This document shows positions 1 to 11,242 of a stretch of 64,000 bases of DNA, in pieces. The notes under the pieces are model-generated. The model was not told where the DNA came from, searched no databases, and saw only the letters and a program-made list of their open reading frames with translations. Source of the DNA: Scalesia atractyloides (taxonomy: Eukaryota > Streptophyta > Magnoliopsida > Asterales > Asteraceae); NCBI GenBank assembly GCA_947069175.1, contig CAMTDV010001633.1, forward strand, positions 56,960,102 through 57,024,101. The letters run 5' to 3'. How positions within the stretch are numbered: position 1 is the first letter of the stretch; the number at the start of each line of letters is the position of its first letter. A program made the translations under genes and the position numbers.

Positions 1-227
1 TTTGGACACTTTTAAAACTTATTTGGGACCGACTGTATTAAGATCCATAAGGATCAAGACAACCTAACTATGTTATGGTTGTGGTTTGTGTTTAAATTTG
101 GAAACAATGTTTTAATTAAGTAATATGTCCAAAATTAACGATGCATCGTCCACTAAGATATTTATGGGCACCAACTTCTGTCACCATTACGTTTGTATTT
201 CTGCTGTGACGTTTTTGGGGTGTTACA
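1..227. mobile_element. LTR-0: terminal fragment of an LTR, cut by window edge
   Basis: The stretch ends with GGGGTGTTACA at 217-227, the usual 3' edge of plant gypsy LTRs (on the other strand TGTAACACCCC, the usual 5' edge), so orientation cannot be decided. Directly after it, sequence matching 10289 onward begins, and 1-227 has no counterpart in that other LTR copy. It therefore looks like a separate element inserted into the Gy1 3' LTR. No coding sequence is visible, and most of the element lies off the left edge. Confidence 0.5.
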
Positions 228-1171
228 CTTATTTATAGTGCAAGGGCTTGAGGTGGGATAATGACAAGTGTAGGAGGTGTTGTAGGATCATTGCAGGTGT
301 CTAGTGAGGTGTTGCAACCAGAAAGAAGGTGGCAATTTCGTGTGCTTAGTGTCCAAGAGATTAAACTGCCACATTTCTGCTGATTTGGGGACCTATTACG
401 AACCGTAAGAGGTTTTGCCTTACAGTCCGTAAGGCCTTGCAGGGGCTGAAGTTTCCAAAATGGCAGTTTTGGCCCCTGGACTTGTTTTGTCGCGTTTCGT
501 CGTTTCTAACACCCGTCAACCTAATTTCAAAGCTTTATGAGGTTGAATAAACATAGGGAACTTGAAATATGTTCAAAAATGTCCCAGGTGTAGGTTCGTT
601 CAGTCGTACGGTTGTGGTTTTCGGTTAATTACAACGAAAATCGTAACGAACGCGCAAATGACCGTATACGCGTAACGAATGATATTTTCGCATTCCAATC
701 ATTAAAATAATATATTTTAATGATTACAAAATTTTTTGGATGTGTGTATATATTCCGGATAACAATATACGCGAATCGGCATAGTTTCGCAGAATTTGCA
801 AAATAGCCCTGGAGTTAAAATAGAGTGTTTTTGCCATACCGAAGCCCTCAAAACTTATATCTAATTTATGTAAAGGGTATTTAGGGTATGTTAAGCTTAT
901 GTCATTGTTCCAGAGTGTGTGTTGCTACGAGGATCAGCAGACTTTCATAGTTTGTCATAAATAGTCCTTGTGATCGAATAGGCTTGTTTTGACATACCAA
1001 ACCTTTCAAAACTTATTTCTAAGTTATATAAAGGATATTTAGGGTATGTTTAGCTTATGTCCTCGTCCCGGTGTGTACGTTACATTAAACGGGTATGTTT
1101 AAGTATCAATTATCGGAAAGCCTTCAAAGAAAAAGTTTTTGAAAGCCCGAAATTTTGGCACAAGGGTTACA
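228..1171 (-). mobile_element. Gy1 3' LTR, partial
   Basis: This region is a near copy of 10289-11242 in the same orientation, with scattered substitutions and a few small indels. On the minus strand the LTR begins TGTAACCCTTGTGCC at 1171. The neighbouring CTAAAGTAGGGGAGAC is a polypurine-type tract, which fixes this as the 3' LTR of a minus-strand element. The minus-strand TATA-like word lies near 230-237, and two TTACnGnCCGTAA-type dyads lie at 394-410 and 418-434. The rest of the LTR is displaced off the left edge by LTR-0. Confidence 0.8.
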
Positions 1172-1215
1172 GTCTCCCCTACTTTAGGAAATTTCGTCCT
1201 GAAATTTATTCAAAG
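1172..1215 (-). other. Gy1 polypurine tract and pre-LTR motif
   Basis: On the minus strand this reads AATTTCAGGACGAAATTTCC, then CTAAAGTAGGGGAGAC, then the LTR start. Gy3 carries an equivalent AATTTCGGGACGAAATTTCT and a purine tract just before its 3' LTR at 42821-42854. In this family the tract primes plus-strand DNA synthesis. Confidence 0.7.
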
Positions 1216-2519
1216 GAGACTGTAGAGTGTGGTTGGAATAATTGAAAGATAACAAAGCTAGAGATTCCAAAGGTGCGGAGCATCATTTGGTGTTAGGAAC
1301 GTTTGGGGGATTCAAAGCGTAAACAAAGATATTCAAAACATCTTAAGGTATTCAACCTTTAGAATTTCTGAATCTTTAAAATGTCATCGAGTGTATAAAA
1401 ATTGCTTTGTACGGACTATGTTATACTTAGGCACTTAGTGTAATTCCATAGCAAACAAGGGGTATACATTCAAGCCTAGCCATACTTACACGGTTTCTAA
1501 CGTCCCACGAGGTACATCCCATGTACCATGAGCATCTCATGCATAGGAGACGGGTCAACATACCTATGGCATCAAGGTCGTCACCTTTAACACCATAATA
1601 TACTCCCGGTCGGCTCGAATAGAGTTACTGAATGTACTCGTCTCGTCCATTGCATTCAATAAACAGATAACAAACAATCACATAATCACATAATGGTCCA
1701 AGATAACATAAAACCCTCAAGTGACTCGGGTAACGTTCCGAAGAATAACACAATAAGAACACTTATATATAGGAAGTACAAGTGGCGTATCCCCCGTGGT
1801 CTTATTGCGTCATACCCTTCCCGTACCTAATCACTCTAGATTTTATGCCACCATCTTAACAAGGATTATTATGATTTTCATGTGTCGATTCCCGTAATTA
1901 AGTGTGCACCCATAATTACGCGTTTCATCACATGGTCCACATAGCTCCTCTTGTTAAGTAAAGGGAAACAGATAGTAAGGTTGAAGTAACATCTAAAATT
2001 AAATAAACATCATCATAACACAACATCTATTGAATCGACCGTGTTTCATACTAGAAATGTTAATCTTGTTTTGCATCCAACATAATCAGTAGTAGGTATT
2101 TCATTCTAGTGCAATATTAATATATCTTTCACACTGGTCATACAGATAGTGTGCATCATATACTAAGCATGGATTGTCATAACAATGTAAGTATGTCGTG
2201 AAAATGTTTTGAAATCATGTGCTAAGTATGCTAAGTCAACATACTAAGCAATAGTGTATTTGTAGTGTTTGTTTTGCAGTGATTGTATGTATGCACTAAT
2301 GTGCAAATCATAAGATGTTATTCTTTGCGAGATTTAGTTCCAAATAATAAAGAACAGAATCCTCAAAGTTGGTATGTAGTTGTAATTACACACAGTGTAA
2401 TCATATTGGAATTTGTAACTGAAATACGAATAACAAGAATGAAGAAAAACTTATTGAAATTTATATTGCCATTACAAATATTATTGAATTATTGTTCATA
2501 GTTTTTGGATAATAAAAAG
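1216..2519 (-). other. Non-coding interior of Gy1; LTR-like debris, no pol
   Basis: This is where a complete gypsy element would have pol, but no RT, RNase H or integrase motif is visible in any frame. The words ACACTTATATATAGGAAGTA near 1758 recur inside the Gy1 LTR at about 8343 and 8803, so part of the interval is LTR-derived. I see nothing else that can be named. Gy1 is thus a gag-only, non-autonomous derivative, or pol was replaced by LTR sequence. Confidence 0.5.
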
Positions 2520-2827
2520 AAAACGTAGAGGTTCAAATGATCATGAGTGCTTGATCATCAGCTTGAACCTCATTGACATTGTACATTCGTCCATTAGCAT
2601 TAGCAAGCTTAGGGCAGTTTCGCTTGAAATGATTTAAATCACCGCAATTGAAAATGCTCCACCTGGATAGCGAGGGCGTGTTTAAGTAGGGCTGCTTGGT
2701 TTTGGATGCGACAAGTCGTAGCTAGATGTCCAAAAAGACCACAGATTGTACACTGGCGACACGGAGAATTTGCTGGGTGGTGATAGTTGCAACGATTGCA
2801 CCGAGGATGTTTCCCATGATAAGACCC
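2520..2827 (-). pseudogene. Gy1 gag C-terminus with two zinc knuckles, frameshifted
   Basis: On the minus strand the first frame encodes a Cys/His cluster, RCNRCNYHH then CRQCTICGLFGHLATTC, typical of the gag nucleocapsid of Tekay/Del-type gypsy elements. That frame stops at 2639. A second frame takes over at about 2640 and continues to a stop near 2521, and it encodes NCGDLNHFKRNC, the remnant of a second CCHC knuckle whose first Cys is missing. The nucleocapsid binds and packages element RNA. The segment is the downstream half of the gag at 5739-6557, separated from it by the N1 insertion. Confidence 0.7.
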
Positions 2828-3284
2828 TGAAGGTCCGTGATCAGGCGGCTCTAGACGGAAGTTAATGCATAGACGTAACCGATTCGGTAAAATGTTATTA
2901 AGAATGGAGTAGAAACAGAATGCAGCGGAAGTCTTCATTCATACCAAAAAAGTTTACATCTTTATAAGTCCAGCTGCCGGAGTTCCTGGAGAGAATCCGG
3001 CAGCACCTCCCCGTAGGGATGGCAAAAACTCAAATGACAAATGAACACACACCACCTATTTATAGGATGAGAAGTTTGCGGGTAAGCATCTAAGTTCAGG
3101 CGAACTTGACATCAACATCACCATCATGAGCGAACTTGACCTCCACAGGTGAAGTTCGAGCGAGCTTGTTCCCTTTTACACTGAAAACTCCGTATTTTGG
3201 TCGTGTGTTCGATTCTAACCTATACAATATTCAACACACGCTCTATCTAGCCTATTCGACAAGTGACGAACACAAAGTGCATCA
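2828..3284 (-). repeat. N1 3' LTR (457 bp)
   Basis: It matches 5259-5738 along its length. On the minus strand U3 begins TGATGCAC at 3284 and a TATAAATA box is at 3064-3057. Palindrome copies or half sites at 3092-3107, 3128-3139 and 3151-3168 lie just upstream of that box. The apparent ~65-residue frame here is repeated in the other LTR and is not a gene. Confidence 0.85.
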
Positions 3285-3299
3285 AAAGATTCCCCCTTG
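3285..3299 (-). other. N1 polypurine tract
   Basis: The minus strand reads CAAGGGGGAATCTTT immediately before the LTR start TGATGCAC. Further GGGGGAA words occur upstream near 3408 and 3447, as is common at the 3' end of copia-type elements. Confidence 0.75.
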
Positions 3300-4681
3300 T
3301 TCGTTACTGTCGAATCTTGATCTTCAAATTTGAGCCGTATTTGAATATTCTGCAACTTCAATCAAGGTGTTTGCCGATGTTTTCGAAATGCGTCAACAAA
3401 TTCCCCCTTAATTGATGATTCGTGTTTGCATTATCAACATCTAATTCCCCCTGAAATCTCCAGTTCAGATATTTGTTGCACAGTTTCCAACCTCCTCTAA
3501 TTTGCTTGACCGACAGATTATCTTGAATAGACACCAATTTGAAGCTCATCAATGAAGCTTCTCCATTTCAACTTTAACCACAACCGTGTTCAGTTTAGCG
3601 TGTATCTCCCATGCTCGATCTTCCGATCTTCAAAACTCAACCGACAATTGATAGAAACTTCAAAATACCACACCGGTAAACTTCAAATCAATGTTTACCC
3701 GCAAAAATCAGAAATCCCAATTTCCGTAATGACTCCTGATCAGCAAATCGGTAATCTTTTTCAATCAGTAAATCATCATCAGAACCAAATCATCTGGTAA
3801 CACTTCGAATCTGAGAATCACTCGTCCATGATCAAAATCACATTCTTCCTCTTTAGTCACAATAACAGAAATATAGCTATCTCCGGTAGACCAGCGCCAC
3901 TTAATCACCAAACATGATCATCCAACGGCGGTTAGTCCAAAGAGAAGAATGATTCATCTGCTTGAAGACTAAAAATAATGGCCACCAAAGGCTATCATCA
4001 GATTTCCTTGGTAATTTTGAAACCATCCGTCTGCGGAGCTAGTCACTAATTCCTAAGATCATCACCGAACGTTTTTGAACGTCCTCAGTTCCTCACTGGT
4101 ACTAATGACTGCTAATCCAGCTAAATGTTCCTTCACCAGAGATCAGGACTTTAACCCTTAAGCATCGATCTGTATCATGATCTGAATAATCTGAACTTCC
4201 TGTGATCAAGAATCCCAATGAATCTCAAATCTCTGTATTTCTCGGTTAATCTGTAGTCGGAAACCCCCCGAATACTGTTGCACCGTCACGAATTTCAAAA
4301 ATGCCGGAATCTTCATATAAGATGAAATTTTTATTCCCCTCATTTTTGTAAATTCTAACCATACCAATTTTTTTCACTGAAATTCCCCTTCAAATCCGGA
4401 ATTTTCAGTATTTAACAAATGCGGAATTTACTTTAAGGCCCATCAGTAGTCTTCAACCTTAATGATCACCAAATTGCTTTGGTATCAATGACTACCCTCT
4501 CATCTTCAACCATCTCTAACCTCACCATCTCAGCCTCTCTCTAAGGCCTCCAACGGTGACCCCGAATAGTCAGTATCGGACGTTAAAATTTCGTAAAAAT
4601 TTCTATCACCAATTTTTTCTGGACACCCGTCTCATCAAACCGAGCAATAAATTTTTTCAATGCCTTTCTTTAGGCATTAGA
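3300..4681 (-). other. N1 interior, non-coding part
   Basis: There is no convincing gene on either strand. Short open frames of 64-82 residues at 3358-3552 and 3552-3800 lack any recognisable motif and overlap head to head. The sequence is of mixed composition and reads like untranslated leader/trailer. Confidence 0.5.
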
Positions 4682-5020
4682 CAAGTTCGGGCGAACTTGT
4701 GAATGAATCACTTTTCAACAAGTTCGAGCGAACTTGTATCAAAGGATAAGAAATTAAAGCAACAAGTTCGAGCGAACTTGTAAACATAAGTTCATTAAAA
4801 TCCAGTCAAGTTCGGGCGAACTTGGTTGGCCAAACACCCAGTTCAAGCGAACGTGACTACAAGTTCGGGCGAACTTGATGAAATTCCAGTCAAGTTCGGG
4901 CGAACTTGATGAAGTTTCATGAAAATTAACCAAGTTCGAGCGAACTTGGTCAAAAAGTGTCAAGTTCGGTCGAACTTAATGAGAAATCTTGAAAATTCTT
5001 GTCAAGTTCGGTCGAACTTG
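4682..5020. repeat. Array of ten CAAGTTCGRGCGAACTTG palindromes in N1
   Basis: Ten 18-bp units start at 4682, 4719, 4763, 4807, 4838, 4860, 4891, 4931, 4961 and 5003. The consensus CAAGTTCGRGCGAACTTG is dyad-symmetric apart from the central two bases. Most copies keep both arms exactly; 4838 and 4961 are degenerate. Spacers of 4-26 bp differ in sequence and length, so this is not a simple tandem satellite. Single copies also occur in the U3 part of both N1 LTRs, including a perfect palindrome CAAGTTCGGCCGAACTTG at 5546-5563. Confidence 0.9.
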
Positions 5021-5243
5021 GTCCCCCAAATTAGCCTTTTTCACATTTTTCGATCCAGAATCCTTATTTCTTCGATTTTCGAGATGATTCCACCATAGAT
5101 CTGGTTGAAAATGGTTTTCTAACAATCCTATCCGTTCAATTTTACTTTTCATCCGTGGATTGTGTGTTTATTTCAAGTTTTATGTCTAAAACCCCTCCTA
5201 ATGTCCATAAATGTCCAAATTCATGAGCGTAGGTGATAACCGT

Positions 5244-5258
5244 AGCTCTGATACCAAT
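5244..5258 (-). other. N1 primer-binding site
   Basis: The minus strand has ATTGGTATCAGAGC directly after the LTR end. This is the usual plant site for priming by initiator-Met tRNA. Confidence 0.8.
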
Positions 5259-5738
5259 TGAAGGTCCGTGATCAAGTGGTTCTAGACAAAAGTTAATGCA
5301 TAGACGTAATCAATTCGGTAGAATGTTATTAAGAATGGAGTAGAAACAGAATGCAGCGGAAGTCTTCATTCATACCGAAAGAGTATACATCTTTATAAGT
5401 CCAGCTGTCGGAGTTCTGGAGAGAATCCGGCAGCACCTCCCCGTAGGGATGGCAAAAACTCAAGTGACAAATGAACACACACCACCTATTTATAGGATAA
5501 GAAGTTCGCTAGTAAGCATCTAAGGTCGGGCGAACTTGACCTAGTCAAGTTCGGCCGAACTTGACTCAACATCACCATCATGAGCGAACTTGACCTCCAC
5601 AGGTCAAGTTCGAGCGAACATGTTCCCTTTTACACTGAAAACTCCGTATTTTGGTCGTGTGTTTGATTCTAACCTATACAATATTCAACACACGCTCTAT
5701 CTAGCCTATTCGACAAGTGACGAACACAAAGTGCATCA
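5259..5738 (-). repeat. N1 5' LTR (480 bp)
   Basis: This is the second N1 LTR, with TATAAATA on the minus strand at 5494-5487. It is 23 bp longer than the left LTR, and the extra length is one whole palindrome unit with its spacer around 5541-5565. Palindrome copies lie at 5522-5538, 5546-5563 and 5605-5622, upstream of the TATA box. Confidence 0.85.
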
Positions 5739-6557
5739 ACAGACGGGTACTGAGTTAAGTGGGATTGGTGCAGTGATCGTATAATTCTTTCAAGTCTTAC
5801 GCTTCTTAGAATTTTTAGAAGGTTCATCCTTTGTTTCTTGTGTAGTTCATTTCTTGTCTCCCTTTCGAAAAAGTTTCCCTTTTCTAACTTGGGAGTCAGT
5901 TAGGGTAGTGGCTAATTCCTTAGCCTCCCTAAGCGTTGCGGGTTTGCTGCCAGTGACAATATCTTGAATTGGATCAGGTAAGCCAGCAATGTATTTCTCA
6001 ATGGCCCGATCCAAAGGTGTGACCATAGTGGGGCAGAGTAGGCTTAACTGATCAAACCGGTCAGTGTAGGCTCAGTTTTCCCCACTATTTTGTTTAAGGT
6101 GATAGAATTTGGTTTCAAGTAGCCTTATTTCGTGTCGTGGACAGAATTCTTTCATCATAAGATTCCTGAATTCTTCCCACGTTTGTGCCATAGCTACTTC
6201 TGCACCTCTGTCTCTCATGACTCTGTTCCACCAAGTGAGTGCTCTCTTTTGGAAAACACTTGAGGCGAACTCTACCTTGCGCTCACTAGGACACTGAACA
6301 TGGCGGAATGTGCCTTCTATACTCTCAAACCATTGTAGGAGCCCAGTTGCTCCTTTAGACCCATTAAACTCGAGTGGTTTAGCTGAGTTGAATTGTTTGT
6401 AGTTACATGGCGTAGGAACATTGTTGTTGTTGTTGTTGTTGTTATTGTAGTAGATTTGATTGAGTTGGGCAACAAGGTCTGGGAGTACAGTAGCTATTTG
6501 CTGAGCTATCATTGCTGCCATTTCAGTGTTCCTCGAGACGTCACGATGAGGAGGCAT
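5739..6557 (-). pseudogene. Gy1 gag N-terminal and capsid region, with stops
   Basis: The frame opens with MPPHRDVSRN at 6557 and reads to a stop at 6072. Past it, in the same frame, come residues such as LCPTMVTPLDRAIEKYIAGL and further stops. The core has the gag signature of plant gypsy elements: LQWFESIEGTF, ALTWWNR, TWEEFRNLMMKEFCPRHEI. An Asn run is encoded by a (TTG)n tract at 6421-6446. Gag forms the virus-like particle that holds element RNA. Its zinc-knuckle half lies beyond N1 at 2520-2827. In-frame stops and the insertion make it a pseudogene. Confidence 0.8.
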
Positions 6558-7628
6558 CTCGAAGAAGTAGCTATAACTAAATAAGTTAGATTTTGTAAAA
6601 TTGTTATAAACCTAAACACCATAGTCATTTGAAAATCTCAACTTGGTATTCGTTCAAAAATCGTGTTCTTGTACCTAGAAAAATAGGGTTGTGAATTTTG
6701 TTTTGAAATTTGTTTGAAAATAAACTTTTGTTACAAACCAAGTTAATGGTTTGTGTTAAAAATTCTTTACCTTTGAAAATTAATTTTTAAGATTAAAAAA
6801 ATATTTTTTTAATCGAATTTTTTTTAAATAAAGAAACTTCGTGTATAAAATTTGAAAACTCTCATCCAAATAAATAAAATTTTGAAAAATTGAAAGGCGA
6901 AAAATAGTATTTGAAAATGAAGTGATAACGTGTCGTGAGATAAAAGTGAAACTTGTTTCGAATGGGTTGAATATTGTCGAAACATATTACCGAAGGTAAC
7001 ATGTCAGAGTAGTGTCATACGAGTAGTAGTGTTTTGGAATCGTTCGACTGATCAAGGTAGATGGGTTTTCATAATGTTTTCGAGAAGACATGCATTAGCT
7101 TATAAGTGAACACTCACCCTAAGAGTTTCCAGGTAAGAGTGATTGGTCCGATAATGCGGATTTGTACGAACACTCTAGCCTTAGATAGAAAACTCGGGGT
7201 ACATGCATTCACCCTTTCAGATTGCATGTGTTCACATTATTAAAACCCAAAGTAAAACATTTTGAGAAATCTTTTTGAGATAAATAAATCGAGAAACATT
7301 TTGACGAGAACCTTTGAGCAAGCATTTCGAGAAACCTTTTGATAAAATGTTTGAGATAAAATAGGTTGAGAAACATTTTGTTGAGAGCGTTTGTTAAAAT
7401 AGTTTGAGAAGTATTCCAATGAAAATGTTGTTGAGAAAAAATATTTTGAGGAATACCTTGAGGCAATAAGCATCATCTAAGGATAGATGATTTGTAACTC
7501 ATAGAATAATTATGGCACGAGTAAGGATGAGGATTAGGATGGAGATCCTAAGTCTACTCATGTTCGGGCCCCTAGGAAGGTTATAGACTAGGTTAAAGGC
7601 ATTCTAATAACCTAATTCCCTATAACCA
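6558..7628 (-). other. Gy1 leader between primer site and gag
   Basis: This is about 1.07 kb of untranslated leader. At 7256-7452 short words of the form TTTTGAGAAACATTTTG recur irregularly about every 20-30 bases, a degenerate repeat. The 78- and 85-residue minus-strand frames over it are by-products of that repeat and of low complexity. Confidence 0.55.
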
Positions 7629-7644
7629 GTGATCTGATACCAAT
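7629..7644 (-). other. Gy1 primer-binding site
   Basis: The minus strand reads ATTGGTATCAGATCAC just after the LTR end TCGGGGTGTTATA. It is the initiator-Met tRNA primer site with one change (AGATC for AGAGC). Confidence 0.75.
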
Positions 7645-7645
7645 C

Positions 7646-10600
7646 TATAACACCCCGATCGCGTAATACAACAAGAAGCGGCGGAAATATCGGGGAGTCA
7701 CGTTACAAATTGCTCAGCCACAACTGATACTAAATTGTTTCACTATTATTTACATTGTTTTTCAATACAAAGAATACAAGAAATTTGTTTTTTGTTTAAA
7801 GAAGTCTAAAGCCTGAATGCATTCCTATGTGTAGCATACTTGAATGATCAACAACCTGAAACATATGTGAAAAAGAGACATCAACAAACAATGTTGGCGA
7901 GTACATAGTTTTGTTAGCCAAGTTAATGGCAAAATTTTAGTGTTGCAATACTTTGACAACTACAAGAGTCGTCTATTGAAAATGGACTCTTTAAAGCCAA
8001 GAAATGGCAAAAAGATTTAGTATTGCAATACATTAACTTGATTATGAAACTTATGACAAAATAGTTTTGTATATGGCCACATGATTAACACTAAGTAATT
8101 TTTATGCCATTGAAAATTGTACTTTTTTCATTGTAATCGCCTTGAATTTGATCATAACTTCCATGAGTTTTATTAGAAATCAAATCAATGATTTAAATTA
8201 ATACTTTGATTATCCTTCTAATAATCTAACATATAAAAATATGTAAGAGTTCTACAAGGATTTGAATATTATATTTTGAATCAATCAAACACAAAATCTT
8301 GATGTGATTCGAATAACGCTACAAGAGTAATACAATAAGAACACTTATATATAGGAAGTACCAGCGGCGTATCCACCATGTTCTTATGTTACTACACTCG
8401 TTTCGTTATCTAAATCACAACTAATCACAATAACCACATAATTATCGTCAACTTGTTATATTGTCTTGTAAAATAAACATTAAAGTACACAGAATCCAAT
8501 AAAGAACTACCAATTAGTACTTTAAACATCCCACGAGTAACTAACTATAAAGATAGATAGATGCATTAGGGATTTTGTTTAGTCACTTGCCTTGTCACAA
8601 TCGTCTTGTCAAATACGCATTAAAGTACACAGAATCTAATTAAGGACTACCAGTTAGTACTTTAAACATCCCACGAGTATCTAACTATAAAGATATATAG
8701 ATGCGTTAGGGATTTTGTTTAGTCAATTGTCTTGTCTCATTGAATCACAAAATCCTAAATCCTAATGGTGATTTGGATAAGGCTACGGAGGGTAATACAA
8801 TAAGCACACTTATATATAGGAAGTACCAGCGGCGTATCCACCATGTCCTTATTTTATTACTCTAGTTTCGTTATCTAAATCACCAACAATCTCTACACAT
8901 AAACAATAACCATCGTCATCGCATGTAAAGCACTTCTTAGAAATCCTACTATAAAGATAGGAGATTTAAGAATGTACTTCAAGTATCCTACTAGAATCAA
9001 TCTATAAAGATAGAAAGATACTATTAGGATTTGTTTCGTGTCCCCAATTGTCATGTCTTGCATAAAAGGAATATTACACAAAAATGCACTTAGTAATCAC
9101 ATAATTGCCATACATTGTGAAAAATTGATTACACATATGAATCACCCCAAAAAATTTTAAAAACGTAAAAGAGGGGAGCTAAGTACTCACCTGGGATTGC
9201 GTATAGATCTTGTTCAAATGATATAACAAAGCTCAAAGGATCAAGAGTTCAAAAGTCGAAGTGGTTCCTAGTGTATCGGATAACTACACGTTAGTGTGTC
9301 GAACTTGAAAACGAGAGATTGGATAGAATGAGGTATATAAACCAAACAAGAGTTGGATCTTATATATTATGGTTTATAATATCAAACATTTTGAATTGGA
9401 GGCATTTCAAAGTGTTTTGACTCGCTACGGCTTGCTAAAGTGGTTTACGCCACTTTAACGGGTCATAAACCTAACTATGGGTTCGGGTGGTTAAATATGT
9501 CCTACGACAAGTCTAAGATGCCAAAATTAGTTTATATAAGTCGTATAATCAGTTTAGATGTCAAAACAATGCCCTTAAATGTTCAAAACTAATTTAAGTG
9601 CAAAAAGGGTATTTTCGGCATTATTAGGAATACATATTCGACTTGTCATTTGACTAACCAAATGGTATGACCTTAAGGTATAATCTCAGAGGGTTATTCC
9701 CTATAATACTATGGTCATAGTAATGGGCTTGGTTGGATCCTAAAGGTGACCAAACGGGTCGGATTCGAAAGTCAAAGCGGTAGTCAAGACCGCTCGACTT
9801 ACGACCCTAAACAAGTACAAAACTAAAAGTGACGAATTAGACATGTCAAAACATGTCTAACTAAGTTATAACTTTTTTTTGGTATCAAAACTTGGTGTTT
9901 CGATGCCCGAAAATAGTTCCATCGTAAAATGCACAAAATGCGCATTTTTGACCGAAACTTTGACTGATCACTACAACTAGTAAACGTGGTAATCAGTAGG
10001 TATGATCGCTAGGGATCATAACCTTCATGATTACGATCACGTTGCAAAGTTCAATTGAACTTTGCTTTGACCAATTCATGGTCAAAACCGAAAGTCAAAC
10101 AGAAGTCAAACTGTTTGACTTTTGGCTCAAAATAGCCAAAATAATGAAAAAGACTAAGATGAGAACTTACCTGTGTTTAAAACACTATAAGAACTCAGAG
10201 GGAGGCTTCCTTTTGATCAGGAAACAACACCAAGAATGTGGGAGGTGAGAAGAAGGAAATGAGAAAAGGTAAGTGTTGCATCTAAGGTCCTATTTATAGT
10301 GCAAGGGCTTGAGGTGGGATCATGACAAGTGTAGGAGGTGTTGTAGGATCATTACAGGTGTCTAGTGAGGTGTTGCAACCAGAAAGAAGGTAGCAATTTC
10401 GTGTGCTTGCTGTCCAAGAGATTAAACAAGGAGTTGCCACATTTCTGCTGATTTGGCGACCTCTTACAGACCGCAAGAGCTTTTGCCTTACAGTCCGTAA
10501 GGCCTTGCAGGGGGTGACGTTTCCAAAAATGGCAGTTTTGGCCCCTGGACTTGTTTTGTCGCGTTACATCGTTTCTAACACCCGTCAACCTAATTTCTAA

Positions 10601-11242
10601 GCTTTATGAGGTTGAATAAACATAGGGAATTTGAAATATGTTCAAAAATGTCCCGGGTGTAGGTTCGTTCGGTCGTACGGTTGCGGTTTTCGGTTAATTA
10701 CGACGAAAATCGTAACGAACGCGCAAATGACCGTATACCCGTAACGAATGATATTTTCGCATTCCAATCAATAAAATACTATATTTTAATGATTACAAAA
10801 ATTTTTGGATGTGCGTATATGTTCCGGATAACGATATACGCGAATCGGCATAGTTTCGCAGAATTTGCAAAATAGCCCCTGGAGTTAAAATAAAGTGTTT
10901 CTGCCATACCGAAGCCCTCAAAACTTATATCTAAGTTATGTAAAGGGTATTTAGGGTATGTTAAGCTTATGTCATTGTTCCAGAGTGTGTGTTGCTACGA
11001 GGATCAGCAGACTTTCATAGTTTGTCATAAATAGTCCCTGTGATCGAATAGGCTTGTTTTTGACATACCAAACCTTTCAAAACTTATTTCTAAGTTATAT
11101 GAAGGATATTTAGGGTATGTTTAGCTTATGTCCTCGTTCGTTGCGTACGTTACGTTAAACGAGTTACGTTTAAGTATCAGTTATCGGAAAGCCTTCAAAG
11201 AAAAAGTTTTTGAAAGCGCGAAATTTTGGCACAAGGGTTACA
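7646..11242 (-). mobile_element. Gy1 5' LTR, 3.6 kb
   Basis: On the minus strand it runs from TGTAACCCTTGTGCC at 11242 to GGGGTGTTATA at 7646, next to the primer site. Its first ~950 bp match the left LTR fragment 228-1171. The terminal CA is changed to TA. It is long even for Tekay/Del-type LTRs because of internal duplications (8333-8413 resembles 8793-8870; 8463-8602 resembles 8603-8728). A minus-strand TATAAATA lies at 10298-10291. No protein is encoded. Confidence 0.75.
8463..8728. repeat. Tandem duplication inside Gy1 LTR
   Basis: Two units starting GTCTTGTaAAATaaaCATTAA-like at 8463 and 8603 share about 125 bp, including TTTAAACATCCCACGAGTA and CTAACTATAAAGATA. A third partial start is at 8729. 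A looser related stretch follows at about 8940-9060. Confidence 0.8.

Larger units (their letters stand above)
2828..5738 (-). mobile_element. N1: non-autonomous LTR element (LARD-like) inside Gy1 gag
   Basis: Two direct repeats, 2828-3284 and 5259-5738, both start TGAAGGTCCGTGATCA and end GTGCATCA on the plus strand. On the minus strand a primer site TTGGTATCAGAGC adjoins the right copy, and the purine tract CAAGGGGGAATCTTT adjoins the left copy. These are the marks of a minus-strand LTR retrotransposon of 2.9 kb. The ~2 kb interior has no gag or pol motif, so it would need proteins from another element. It splits the Gy1 gag, which resumes on both sides. A clean 5-bp target duplication is not seen: the flanks are GACCC and ACAGA. 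The element carries at least twelve copies of an 18-bp palindrome. Confidence 0.85.

Noticed and set aside
2283..2501. 72-residue plus-strand frame
   Set aside because: No motif, antisense side of Gy1 interior, composition like non-coding AT-rich DNA.
4682..5020. CRISPR array
   Set aside because: Repeats are perfect palindromes, spacers vary from 4 to 26 bp, there are no cas genes, and the context is a plant LTR element.
3136..5784. Two similar ~65-residue frames at 3136-3333 and 5590-5784
   Set aside because: They share about 50 residues only because they lie in the two LTRs of N1. They cross the LTR edge and have no motif.
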